This document shows, piece by piece, positions 17,681 through 26,517 of a stretch of DNA of 64,000 nucleotides. The stretch is from Oryzomonas sagensis (GTDB taxonomy: Bacteria > Desulfobacterota > Desulfuromonadia > Geobacterales > Pseudopelobacteraceae). Within the stretch, counting starts at the first letter, position 1; each line of letters begins with the position of its first letter. The translations under genes were made by a program, and so were the position numbers. A model generated the notes under the pieces. That model was not told the DNA's origin. It searched no databases and saw only the letters and a program-made list of their open reading frames with translations. Where the stretch lies: assembly GCF_008802355.1 (NCBI RefSeq), contig NZ_VZRA01000001.1:800525-864524 (forward strand). The letters run 5' to 3'.

Positions 17681-17720
17681 TTCTAACTGGTGATTAAGGA
17701 GTTGGATGAAAGGAAGATAA

Positions 17721-18701
17721 ATGCAAAATTCGGTTCAAAACGTATTCATCAAAATACTTGACCATAATATAAGAAAAGTTCCCATACCTGAAAAAACCTC
17801 CGAAGAATGCCTCAATGATCTATATGATTATCTAAAAGAATTAAGAACCAAACACGTCAAGAAAAATTACTTGCAGAACCCGGCATATCTTGTAGGCTGG
17901 CTACATACTAAAAATAGAGTCCTTAAAACTGAAGCCGAAGCAAGTGGATTTTGTAGAGCTCACCTTTGCGTTGCAGAGTATTGCTTTGGCAAATTGCTAG
18001 AGGAAATTTCAAAAACACCCGAAGGTCACTCAGAAGAACGAATCAAATCTTTCAAAAACATGATCCATGAGTACTTACACGACCTGCGACCGATTGTTGA
18101 GTATTTAGAAAAAAAACAAGAACCAGCTTATTCATTTTTTGGTGGAGGCAAGTTTTACGGTACTTGGACGTTAGATTCATTCAGGATGTGTACAAATCTG
18201 TTTTGGACAAATGCGTTCGAAAAAAACTTTGTTGATATTCGCGCTGGCTTAAACCTTTCGACATTTTCATTACGGCAGAGCTTGGAGCTAAAATTTAGGC
18301 GTATTTTAGGAGTCAGGGCGATCACCCACAAGGCAACAGGTGATGAGCCAAAACTAAAACATGATTATTTTTACAAATTTATTATATCCGAAACAGATCA
18401 TTTCAAGTTTTACACGCCACATATTACGGCGATCTGGAAAATTTATGAATGGACGAATATGACAGTACATACTGGAAATATCCCTAGAATTTGGGAACTT
18501 CAATATGCTATTGAAATAGTAACACCCTTTTTTGCACCACAACCAGCATCATCAAGTGGAAAGTGGTCGATTGACAGTAGCGTCGAAATTTATGACTACC
18601 AAGGGCTTAAGGACAAGTTCAAAGCTTTATTCCACAATAAATACACAGAAGCTGAATGGACTATCCATTTTGAGAAGCCTGAAGCTGTACTTCAACAGTA
18701 A
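17721..18701 (+). CDS. Island protein 2: unknown
   Basis: This 326-aa product of an AT-rich gene has no signal peptide or membrane helix and looks helical. Two stretches stand out: a basic helix SLRQSLELKFRRILGVRAIT (about residues 191-210) and WTNMTVHTG (residues 244-252). Paired Arg/Glu helices plus an N-x3-H helix are reminiscent of HEPN-fold proteins, but the usual Arg is missing, so this is weak. It is first in a three-gene unit with 36 and 33 nt gaps and good ribosome sites before genes 3 and 4. No family is recognised. Confidence 0.6.
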   Translation: MQNSVQNVFIKILDHNIRKVPIPEKTSEECLNDLYDYLKELRTKHVKKNYLQNPAYLVGWLHTKNRVLKTEAEASGFCRAHLCVAEYCFGKLLEEISKTPEGHSEERIKSFKNMIHEYLHDLRPIVEYLEKKQEPAYSFFGGGKFYGTWTLDSFRMCTNLFWTNAFEKNFVDIRAGLNLSTFSLRQSLELKFRRILGVRAITHKATGDEPKLKHDYFYKFIISETDHFKFYTPHITAIWKIYEWTNMTVHTGNIPRIWELQYAIEIVTPFFAPQPASSSGKWSIDSSVEIYDYQGLKDKFKALFHNKYTEAEWTIHFEKPEAVLQQ

Positions 18702-18737
18702 ACTTTCAATAATAAGTTGGAACAAGGAGTAAATGAA

Positions 18738-19838
18738 ATGGAACAAAATGCATTGTTTTACCCCCATATCGGTTTACATAACCCCTCATGGATTAAGGCA
18801 ATGGCTCTTTTTTACGACACTATTTATCGGATCGTTCCAGACAATGTAATCCCTGACGATTCTCCAGAATTACAGCCTTTGCTTGAAGAGGGGTCAATTG
18901 GGAGAATGATTGATCCTGCAAAATACTCAAAACAAGCTTCCGAGGAGTTCTTGGCTAAAATCGATGATTGGCGCGCCGCAGCCCTATGCTTCAGTGATGA
19001 AGAAGAACAAGAGCTATCAAGGCTACACACTGATAAGACAGATGAAAGAGTACGCGAGCTTTTCCGCGAAGCAGGATATAAAGAAGAAAATAATTGGATG
19101 TATGTTCCGACTGCGCTTGCTTCAAACTTCATGCTCTATATGGCTAATTTGATAGGAACGCAAAACAAATTGTCGCTCATTACAAGTGATTGGGGCGCTT
19201 GGACGGGGACAAGTTATTTTGGTCTCAATGGGCAGATAGACGAATTTATTATCAATATTGGACAAGAATGTGACGATGATTTTGCTGAAGCTTTCGGGCT
19301 TTTTGGGCTTGTTTTGAGTGAGCTTGTTCCTATAAATATTGCAGAAATTCCCGCAAATGACATACTCAAGTTCCGAGATAAAAGACGAGATGAAATAAAC
19401 AATTTTAGAAAATGTATGCATGATTTACGTGAAGAATTATCAAAGCTTGAATCACATGAAGTTAAGATCGGTACAATACAAGACAAGGTAAAAGAGTTGA
19501 TTAGAGTGCAGGATCAGTATAAGTCAAGTGCTGATATCATAAAAGCTAAGGGCTGGTTTGGTGTTTCACTGATGGGTTTTCCTGCTCCAATGATATTTGG
19601 CCAGCTATTTTCAATTCCACATGCTTCTACTGTTGCTTTAGGTGCTGCAGGGCTTTCAATTGGTGGTTTATTCAATATCCAAAACACGAAAGAAGAACTT
19701 AGAAAACTTAATCAGCAAAACACTGCATCGTTCTTGGTTGAGTTACGAAAATCCTTCAAAGGGTATACTCATGCCAGGGGCGGCGGAGATATTAATTTCC
19801 ACGCATTCAATTGCATGGAAGAATACGTAAACGACTAA
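18738..19838 (+). CDS. Island protein 3: DUF6236-like protein with hydrophobic segment
   Basis: I start it at ATG 18738, eight nt after AAGGAG, rather than at TTG 18717. The 366-aa protein opens ALFYPHIGLHNPSWIKAMAL and continues FYDTIYRIVP. This matches, from memory, the DUF6236 family (YYPYI..W.K...L..D.I.RIVP), whose function is unknown. A charged coiled-coil-prone region (about 218-265) precedes a hydrophobic Gly/Phe-rich segment (about 272-314) that could span or insert into a membrane. It sits between two helical cytosolic-looking proteins, so a membrane-acting effector or a platform is possible. The function is inferred, not shown. Confidence 0.62.
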   Translation: MEQNALFYPHIGLHNPSWIKAMALFYDTIYRIVPDNVIPDDSPELQPLLEEGSIGRMIDPAKYSKQASEEFLAKIDDWRAAALCFSDEEEQELSRLHTDKTDERVRELFREAGYKEENNWMYVPTALASNFMLYMANLIGTQNKLSLITSDWGAWTGTSYFGLNGQIDEFIINIGQECDDDFAEAFGLFGLVLSELVPINIAEIPANDILKFRDKRRDEINNFRKCMHDLREELSKLESHEVKIGTIQDKVKELIRVQDQYKSSADIIKAKGWFGVSLMGFPAPMIFGQLFSIPHASTVALGAAGLSIGGLFNIQNTKEELRKLNQQNTASFLVELRKSFKGYTHARGGGDINFHAFNCMEEYVND

Positions 19839-19871
19839 TCGAAACCCGCCAAGTAATTTGGAGATAAATTC

Positions 19872-20759
19872 GTGAAACCTCGATGTGATAATCCAGATGA
19901 ATGTTACAGGTGTTTAACATCCCCTGCTGCGCCTCGCTTTGCTCCACGTTTAAAATTCATTCCGCGTTCCATTCTTCAAGCCTGTAAAGTTTCAGCAAAA
20001 CTCGACACCCCATCTTTTGAAATACAATCGTTCTGCAATCGAGACCTTGAGTTTAAAAAACTCTCAAAGGCTGCGAGAGAAGATTTGAAAGTTTTTCTGG
20101 AAGAGGTAAATTCAGAAAAGGCAATAGTTGATAAGTACATGGCTGAACAAGCTATAGATGAAGAACGTGTATCCTACGACCCACTAGAACACCACGAATC
20201 CCATGTGTTGTTTAAAATAGATACTGAACTTCACAGAGCGTTTAGCCGTCTAAATAACTCAATCTCTAGTTTTTCGAATACGCTAGGATCAACATTCATT
20301 ACCTTTAAAGATATATCCGGATACAAAATAGGATATGGAGAAATCAATTATTGGCATGTTTCTGCACTTCAAGATGCTTATCTTCTTCGTACTAGGCTTT
20401 TCATGGCAATGGACTTTATTTACGCATTGCATTTGGCAGAATCATCAACTGCTATCGATTATACTGAGTGGAAAAGCAAAGCTGTAAAAAAGTTCAATAT
20501 CAAATTCAACATTTCTTCTCGCAATCGACTTATTCACACGCGGTTTCTTGACGCGAGAAGCCCTGTCTTAATGTACATAGTTCATGTAGGTGATGATATA
20601 AGAGAGCGATTTTTGAAAGATGCAAGGATTCAACAGCACTTGAGTGATGAAAAAATTTCGTGGGAACAGTATGTTAAAGAACTTAGAACGGCAGTTTTGT
20701 CATACTCAGACTTTATTTCTGAATCAGTCAGGCTGTTGAACATTCTCAACCAAATATGA
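19872..20759 (+). CDS. Island protein 4: putative HEPN-type protein with R-x4-H motif
   Basis: This 295-aa product starts at GTG 19872 behind TTGGAGA with 8-nt spacing. The N-terminus has a small Cys cluster (Cys5, Cys11, Cys14) that might bind a metal. The rest is helical. Residues 217-222 read RNRLIH, a textbook form of the R-x4-6-H motif of HEPN ribonucleases, where Arg, Asn and His form the active site. It is last in the three-gene unit. HEPN proteins are common in toxin-antitoxin and anti-phage systems, but a single short motif is not proof of the fold. Confidence 0.58.
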   Translation: MKPRCDNPDECYRCLTSPAAPRFAPRLKFIPRSILQACKVSAKLDTPSFEIQSFCNRDLEFKKLSKAAREDLKVFLEEVNSEKAIVDKYMAEQAIDEERVSYDPLEHHESHVLFKIDTELHRAFSRLNNSISSFSNTLGSTFITFKDISGYKIGYGEINYWHVSALQDAYLLRTRLFMAMDFIYALHLAESSTAIDYTEWKSKAVKKFNIKFNISSRNRLIHTRFLDARSPVLMYIVHVGDDIRERFLKDARIQQHLSDEKISWEQYVKELRTAVLSYSDFISESVRLLNILNQI

Positions 20760-20870
20760 AACTGACCAAGTTCCAATACGCGCTCAGGCCATGGCCGGGC
20801 GATAAAGCTGCCCGCCAGTTCAAGCGCAGCACCGTTATAGCGAAATCAGCTCTTCCCAGTGCCCACTTTT

Positions 20871-20945
20871 GTCCGTACCGGGGAGCCAGTACGGACTCGA
20901 ACCAAGACCATATCCTCGCCCGCTTGACACCCCATCCCCGCCGCG
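20871..20945. other. Hairpin and possible tRNA-like remnant at the island's right end
   Basis: GTCCGTAC and GTACGGAC (20871-20878, 20889-20896) form a perfect 8-bp hairpin around ten nt. Read on the minus strand, the same stretch contains GGTTCGAGTCC (T-arm-like) and TGGGGTGTCAAGCGG, close to the start of tRNA-Gln with three bases missing. A complete cloverleaf cannot be formed. It may be a decayed tRNA used as an integration site, or chance. Confidence 0.3.
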
Positions 20946-20952
20946 CTACACT
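20924..20952 (+). promoter_or_regulatory. Sigma-70 promoter for the AAA+ regulator gene
   Basis: Perfect -35 TTGACA (20924-20929), 17-nt spacer, and -10 TACACT (20947-20952). The expected start of transcription is about 85 nt upstream of the ATG at 21046. Confidence 0.7.
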
Positions 20953-21045
20953 CAACTGTGTAAAATATCTACTCAAACTGGGCCGCCAATAAGCGCGGGA
21001 TGCGCCGCTCCGCAGAGCGAATCCCGCCCCAACTCAGGAGCACAT

Positions 21046-23868
21046 ATGCCCAACGATACAAGACTGGACGCCCTGCGCGCCAAGATCGCCACCTATGGCA
21101 AGGAGAACCAGGGGGAACTGCTGTACGCCCTCTCCGAGGGAGCCCGGCTGCTGTCGGGGAGCGAACGGGTGCGCATCTACCTGGAGGACCTGACCCGGGG
21201 GGCGCTCTCCTGCGTGTATGCCACCGGCGACCAGGCGGCGGCCATCCGCGACGTGCATTTCCCCATCATCTCCACCGAGACCGTGGTTTCCAGCGTCTTC
21301 GTCAGCCAGTATCCCGTGGATTTCAAGAGCGCCACGGCCCCACTCCAATCGGCCGACCGCCTCTTCGCCGAGACCTTCGGCTTTCGCGCCGCCTGGATCA
21401 TGCCGGTGGTGAGCCTGGGCAAATCCATCGGCGTGCTCTGCGTCGACAGCGAGGCGGGCGGGGAGATCCTGAACGCCCAGGACAAGTCCCTTCTGGCCGA
21501 TTTCGCCGGTTTCACGGCCGACCGGCTCGACCAGGCCCGCATCTACCACCAGCAGGTGCAGTTGGCCCGCCGCCTGGAGGAGTTCAAGGCCCGGGAGGCG
21601 GCGGGCATGATGGTGCAGTCGGCGGTGCGGCTGATCGAGAAGCTTTCCCTGGCGTCGGTCCTCGTGCCGGGGCAGCAGCCGGGTGCGGTGGTGGGTGAAC
21701 TGGAAATCCTGGCCAGCTATTCGGAGGACGCGGGACTCAAGGCGCTCTACGACCAGCAGGGCTCCATCGACCTGCACCGGGGCAAATCGCTGATCTCCCT
21801 GTATGTGAACGATCAGGCGGTGATCGACGACGAGCGCCTGCTCAAGCCGATCTTCATCGCCGACCTGACCCAGCACCGGCTGCAAAAGCGGGAGTTGACC
21901 GAGTCCATGGCCCTGCGTTCGCTGTATGTGGTGCCGCGCTTCGAGCCCAAGAGCCGCCGCGTCATCTGCCTGGTGAACTATTTCTCCCACGACCTGTACC
22001 GTTTCAGCGATTTCGAGATGGGGCTGTTGCAGACCCACGCCGAGATGGTGGAACGGGTCATCAGCGAGGTGGGGGGCGAACACCTGGAGATCCGGGTCCT
22101 GTCCGAGATCACCGACCTATTGAACGAGAGTACCGAGAGCCTCCAGCCGTTTTTGACCAAGGTGCTCTCCAAGGCCACCGAACTGATCGGCGCGGATACC
22201 GGCAGCATCGCCGTGGTCAGCGAGCGGGACGGGGTCAAGTGGCTGGTGGTGGAGGACGAGGCCGGGACAATCATCGGCGCCAAGAACAAGGAGTGGCTCA
22301 AGAGGTATATCCCGCCGTTTCTCATCGGTGGCGAGGAGTTGCCGCCCGAGGAGCGCAGCCTCACCGGCTACGTGGCCTTCACCAAGCAGCCCAAGATCAT
22401 AGCAAAGGTCGAGGAGGAACAGCAGGCCGGCGGCTTCCACCGCTCCATGAGCGATCTCCTGAAGAGCGAGATCGCCGTGCCGGTCATCTGCGACGACGAG
22501 GTGATCGCGGTGATCTGCCTCAACTCCCTGTACCACGACCATTTCCGCGAGGAGCATCGCCGCATCCTCCAGATCATCGGCTCCCTGACCGCCCGGCACA
22601 TCTCGGACCTGCAACGCATCGAACGCCTCCAGGGGGAGGTGAACCGGCTGACCAACGACGTGGCCTACAAGGACCCGCACGTCTCCTCCTACCGCCTGGG
22701 CAACATGATCGGCAACAGCTCCGCATCCCAGGCCGTGGTGGAGTTCATCAGCACCGTCTCGCCGCCGCTGTTCAACCGGATCGTCTTCTGGAACCGCAAC
22801 ATCCTCCAGGAGGCGACCATCGGCCTCCCGTCGATCCTGGTGACCGGCCCCACCGGTTCGGGCAAGGAGTTTTTCTTCAACAACCTGTACAACAACTTAA
22901 ACGGCCTCTACCGCCAGCAGATCAACCCGGGGGGCGAGCTGCCGGTCAAAAAGACCAACATCGCCGCCTATGCCGGGGACCTGACCTATTCCGAGCTGTT
23001 CGGCCACAAGAAGGGGGCCTTTACCGGCGCCTACACCGACCGGCGCGGCATCCTGGAGGAGACCATCGGCGGCATCGTCTTTTTGGACGAGATCGGCGAC
23101 GCCGACCCCAAGACCCAGGTGCAACTGCTCCGCTTCCTGGACAACGGCGGGTTCGTGCGCCTGGGGGAGAACACGGAACGCTACAGTCGCGTGCTCGTAG
23201 TGGCCGCCACCAACAAGAACCTGCAGGAGGAGATCGCTGCCGGCCGTTTCCGCGAGGACCTGTACCACCGCCTGGCCGAGCTCTCCATCCGCCTCCCCTC
23301 CCTCAACGAGCGGCGCGAGGATATCCCCGACCTGTCGGTGCACTTTCTGGGCAAGCTGTACCGTACCTACCGGGGCGAAAGCGAACCCTCGGACAAGCCC
23401 CCCGTCCTCACCAAGGGGGCCAAGGAGATTCTCACGCGGCACACCTACAAGGGGAACATCCGCGAACTGCGCAGCATCCTGCTCAGGACGCTCTTCTTCC
23501 GGCGCACGAACGTCATCTCCGGCGACGCCATCGCCCAGGCCATTGCCGGCATGGGCGGGGGCGATACCGGCGCCCGGCCGCTCCCGCCGGCCCGCGACCT
23601 GGACGAGCGGCTGGCGGATGACATCCTGGAACGGATCGCCGCGGGGGGCGATTTCTGGGGCGAGGTCTACGAGCCGTTCACCCGCAGCGACATCCCGCGG
23701 GAGACGGTGCGGCTGGTGATCGAGAAGGCGCGCGCCGCGGCGGGCAAGACCATGCCGGCCGTGGCGCGCCATCTCAAGGCGGTGGTAGCTGGCGGAGATG
23801 CGGAGGAGGAGCGGCTGCGGCTGTACAAGTTCAAGAATTTTCTCTACAAGACGGTGAAGATCGGCTGA
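21046..23868 (+). CDS. GAF-domain sigma-54-interacting transcriptional regulator
   Basis: This is a bacterial enhancer-binding protein of 940 aa from ATG 21046 (AGGAG 8 nt upstream). The N-terminal 530 residues hold two or three GAF-type sensor domains. The AAA+ domain follows, with Walker A GPTGSGKE (about 601-608), the sigma-54-contact loop GAFTGA (about 656-661), Walker B-like IVFLDEIGD and an arginine-finger region REDLYHRL. The Walker A to GAFTGA stretch carries extra residues compared with NtrC. The C-terminus (AGKTMPAVARHLKAV) is only vaguely like a Fis-type helix-turn-helix. The ligand and target genes are unknown; no linked sigma-54 promoter was found. Confidence 0.88.
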   Translation: MPNDTRLDALRAKIATYGKENQGELLYALSEGARLLSGSERVRIYLEDLTRGALSCVYATGDQAAAIRDVHFPIISTETVVSSVFVSQYPVDFKSATAPLQSADRLFAETFGFRAAWIMPVVSLGKSIGVLCVDSEAGGEILNAQDKSLLADFAGFTADRLDQARIYHQQVQLARRLEEFKAREAAGMMVQSAVRLIEKLSLASVLVPGQQPGAVVGELEILASYSEDAGLKALYDQQGSIDLHRGKSLISLYVNDQAVIDDERLLKPIFIADLTQHRLQKRELTESMALRSLYVVPRFEPKSRRVICLVNYFSHDLYRFSDFEMGLLQTHAEMVERVISEVGGEHLEIRVLSEITDLLNESTESLQPFLTKVLSKATELIGADTGSIAVVSERDGVKWLVVEDEAGTIIGAKNKEWLKRYIPPFLIGGEELPPEERSLTGYVAFTKQPKIIAKVEEEQQAGGFHRSMSDLLKSEIAVPVICDDEVIAVICLNSLYHDHFREEHRRILQIIGSLTARHISDLQRIERLQGEVNRLTNDVAYKDPHVSSYRLGNMIGNSSASQAVVEFISTVSPPLFNRIVFWNRNILQEATIGLPSILVTGPTGSGKEFFFNNLYNNLNGLYRQQINPGGELPVKKTNIAAYAGDLTYSELFGHKKGAFTGAYTDRRGILEETIGGIVFLDEIGDADPKTQVQLLRFLDNGGFVRLGENTERYSRVLVVAATNKNLQEEIAAGRFREDLYHRLAELSIRLPSLNERREDIPDLSVHFLGKLYRTYRGESEPSDKPPVLTKGAKEILTRHTYKGNIRELRSILLRTLFFRRTNVISGDAIAQAIAGMGGGDTGARPLPPARDLDERLADDILERIAAGGDFWGEVYEPFTRSDIPRETVRLVIEKARAAAGKTMPAVARHLKAVVAGGDAEEERLRLYKFKNFLYKTVKIG

Positions 23869-23894
23869 GGAGAAATTTTCGGAACGGAACGAAC

Positions 23895-23925
23895 GAAGGC
23901 CGGGCGCACCTGCTGCCCGGCCTTC
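23895..23925. terminator. Hairpin between convergent genes
   Basis: A perfect 11-bp stem, GAAGGCCGGGC / GCCCGGCCTTC, with a 9-nt loop. It lacks a clear T-tract on the plus strand but sits between two convergent genes and probably ends transcription from one or both. Confidence 0.6.
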
Positions 23926-23951
23926 GCTGTTATGGGTGGTGTATTACGCCG

Positions 23952-26507
23952 TTACCACGTCTGAACGCCCGGCCCGCTGTGGCATCCGCTGACGGCCAGG
24001 CTGCCGTGGGTGCAGGTGGCGCCGGTGCCGCGCGGCGTCTTGGGCACGATGCCGGCGGCGGTGTTGACTACGTTCGTCTGGCTGGTGCCGCTGGTCATGG
24101 TCTTGTTGGGGCCGTGGTTCACCCCGGCGCCGGAACCGGCGGCGACGGTGCCCGCGGCGACGGTGCCGGTGAACCTGCCGGTGGTGTCCACATTGGGGTG
24201 GCAGTAACCGCAGCTCGCCCCCTGATGGCTCGGATGGCGGGCATTCGTGTTGGTGCCGCGGATGTTGGGCCAGGTGGTGCCGGTCGGGGCGGCCAGCGTG
24301 CCGGTGCCGCCGGTGCCGTGGCACGATTTGCAGTTGCCCAGGCCGTTGCCGGTGCCCAGGGGATCGGCCAGGGTGTGGCACGCCATGCAGTCCGGCGGTA
24401 CGCCGGTGGCGGCCGGATAGGGGGAGGCGGCCGTGCCGGTGCTGTGGCAGCCGCCGTTGGCCGCCAGGCAGGAGGCCGCGGCCGAGGCGTTATGGGTCAG
24501 GTAGGGGACGGTGTGGGCTCCCGTGGCATCAACAACGCCGTTGATGTGCTTGGTGGCGTCGGTGAAACCGGTGCCGCTGCTGTTGACGTGGGGGTGGCAG
24601 GTGATGCACTGGGTGGCGGTTACACCGGAGTGCGGCGCAACCATCGGAGGATAGCCGTGGCATGTGGAACAATCACCTGAACCGGGTGTGGTACTGCCGT
24701 TGCCGACAACACTGGCGACCCCCAGAAACGGGGCGTTCCACGCCGGGATTGCTATTCTTGAGCCAGGAGGGTTGCTTATGTTGCTGGCCATGGTACTGCC
24801 GTGACAATAGGTGTTGGCGCAGGTGAATGTTGCCATGGTGAAGGCCGGCGTTGCACCGTTGGCGGTGCTGAGAACGCCGCCGAATACGACCGCACCGGCT
24901 TGGGTGCTGGTGGCGGTTCCCAGTTCAATATTTTTGGCCCGCAGGAAATGGTCGAGCGTACCGGAGCCGAGACCGGAATGACATTCGGTGCACAGTCCGC
25001 CGGTGGGAACGTTCAGGGCGGTATGGCTGCTGTGGACGCGATTGATGTTCGGATACGTCGTGCCGCTGGGGGGCTGGGAGTGGCAGGAACTGCACGGATC
25101 CGCGCTGGAAATGGTAGCCGTCGGCAAGGCGCCCACATGGCAGCTCTGGCACTTTGGACCGACACCACCGGTCAGAGTCGCGCCATGGCAGCGATTGCAT
25201 GCGTCGAAATTGGTGGCGGTCCGGTGACGGAACCATGGGGTGCCGAGGGGATCGGGACTGGTGATGCCAAAGGCCGCTGGAATCTGAAAGACCGGCGGGT
25301 GGGCCGTATTGGGCTCGTGGCACGTTTCGCAGCCTGACGTCAACCGGCCCAGCACGGCATTGAAGCGTGGATTGGTGCCGGGGCCGCCGGTCGGGTTGTT
25401 GGCGTGACAGGTCTGGCAGAAGGTCAGGTTGGCCTTGGCGGTCGCCCCATGCTGGGCCGGATCGGCCCAACCGGCCGGATGCCCCATGGAACCGTGGCAT
25501 AGGGTGCTGTTGAAGCAACTGGGAGTACCGGTTGCATAGGTGGTAAGTATCGGCGTGCTGAGATTGGCGCCCTTGAGATGGCATTGGGCGCAGACGGCGG
25601 CATTCAAGCCCAAGGCATCATCGACCGTGGTAGTGTGGGTCGGACTGGGCGAAGTTGCATGCCAAGGGAGCGCCGCGTGGGGGGCATTCACCGGAGAGCC
25701 GTTGCGCAGGTGGCAACTGCCGTTCTGGGAATTGGCCGAGAAACAGCTGACGCCTGAAGATCCGCCCCTGAAATCAGTGCCGTGACAGTTTTGGCAGTTG
25801 TTGAAACCGGCGCCGGTACCTGGTTGCGATTTGGCCGCCGCGCCGTGCTGAGCGGGAGCGATCCAACCGGCAGGGTGAAGTCCGGCATGGCAGAGAGTGT
25901 TGTTGAAACAGTCGGGTTGCGCCCCGGCGGCCGGGGCGGGGGGCATGGGAAGGTTCGTAAGGAATCTACCGCCCGCGTGGCACTGGTAGCAGGCCGCCGC
26001 GTTGTTTGAGTTGGTCGTGGAATGATTACTCGTGGTACTGGTCGCCCAATTTTTGGCATGGGGGGCGCTTACTCCGTGGCAGGTAAAGCAGGAAACCGAC
26101 GATAGCAGGCCGCCCACATAGCCGCTGCCGTGGCAACCGCGGCAACTGTCGAGACCGCTGGAAAAGGTGGGAGCAGACTTGGCGGCAGCGCCATGGATCT
26201 GGGGATTGGCATAGCCTGCCGGATGGAAGTGGCAGGTCGTGGCGCCAAAGCCTTGGCTGAAACAGCTTACCTTGGCGATACCGCCCTTAAGGTCGCTGCC
26301 ATGGCATTCGGCGCAGCTTGTTGTTTGGGCGGCCGCTTGACTGTCGGCCGCTCCGGCGGTCTGCCGGAAAAACGAGGCATGGTTCTGAATCCAGTTGGCC
26401 GGATGTTTGCCGGTCGCATCAAGGATTCCCGCCTTATCGTTGCTCTTGCTGCATCCGAGTACAATAAAAAAAACAAACAATATCAAGCTGCACCGAAATG
26501 AGATCAT
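23952..26507 (-). CDS. Large multiheme c-type cytochrome lipoprotein (extracellular electron transfer)
   Basis: The 851-aa precursor has a lipoprotein signal (lipobox VLGC, Cys19), so it is probably anchored on the outer membrane. I count 17 canonical CxxCH heme motifs. There are also about seven spaced variants: CANTYCH (Cx4CH), CFNNTLCH and CFNSTLCH (Cx5CH), one Cx6CH and three Cx9CH. The CxxxxCH...CxxCH pairing is a known Geobacter cytochrome signature. The N-terminal half repeats a unit built on HPAGW-x4-QHGAxAK followed by CxxCH. It is the third gene of a porin, 5-heme lipoprotein, large cytochrome operon, so it most likely faces outward and passes electrons to extracellular acceptors. 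RBS TAGGAG; 10 nt from the preceding gene. Confidence 0.9.
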   Translation of the reverse strand: MISFRCSLILFVFFIVLGCSKSNDKAGILDATGKHPANWIQNHASFFRQTAGAADSQAAAQTTSCAECHGSDLKGGIAKVSCFSQGFGATTCHFHPAGYANPQIHGAAAKSAPTFSSGLDSCRGCHGSGYVGGLLSSVSCFTCHGVSAPHAKNWATSTTSNHSTTNSNNAAACYQCHAGGRFLTNLPMPPAPAAGAQPDCFNNTLCHAGLHPAGWIAPAQHGAAAKSQPGTGAGFNNCQNCHGTDFRGGSSGVSCFSANSQNGSCHLRNGSPVNAPHAALPWHATSPSPTHTTTVDDALGLNAAVCAQCHLKGANLSTPILTTYATGTPSCFNSTLCHGSMGHPAGWADPAQHGATAKANLTFCQTCHANNPTGGPGTNPRFNAVLGRLTSGCETCHEPNTAHPPVFQIPAAFGITSPDPLGTPWFRHRTATNFDACNRCHGATLTGGVGPKCQSCHVGALPTATISSADPCSSCHSQPPSGTTYPNINRVHSSHTALNVPTGGLCTECHSGLGSGTLDHFLRAKNIELGTATSTQAGAVVFGGVLSTANGATPAFTMATFTCANTYCHGSTMASNISNPPGSRIAIPAWNAPFLGVASVVGNGSTTPGSGDCSTCHGYPPMVAPHSGVTATQCITCHPHVNSSGTGFTDATKHINGVVDATGAHTVPYLTHNASAAASCLAANGGCHSTGTAASPYPAATGVPPDCMACHTLADPLGTGNGLGNCKSCHGTGGTGTLAAPTGTTWPNIRGTNTNARHPSHQGASCGYCHPNVDTTGRFTGTVAAGTVAAGSGAGVNHGPNKTMTSGTSQTNVVNTAAGIVPKTPRGTGATCTHGSLAVSGCHSGPGVQTW

Positions 26508-26517
26508 GGTTTAACTC

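Noticed and set aside
16678-20759. CBASS, Thoeris, retron or restriction-modification system
   Set aside because: No cyclase, TIR, SIR2, reverse transcriptase, helicase or methylase motif is visible in any of the four proteins.
20756-20992. 78-codon frame between island gene 4 and the AAA+ regulator
   Set aside because: No ribosome site, crosses a hairpin, a promoter and the tRNA-like fragment; looks non-coding.
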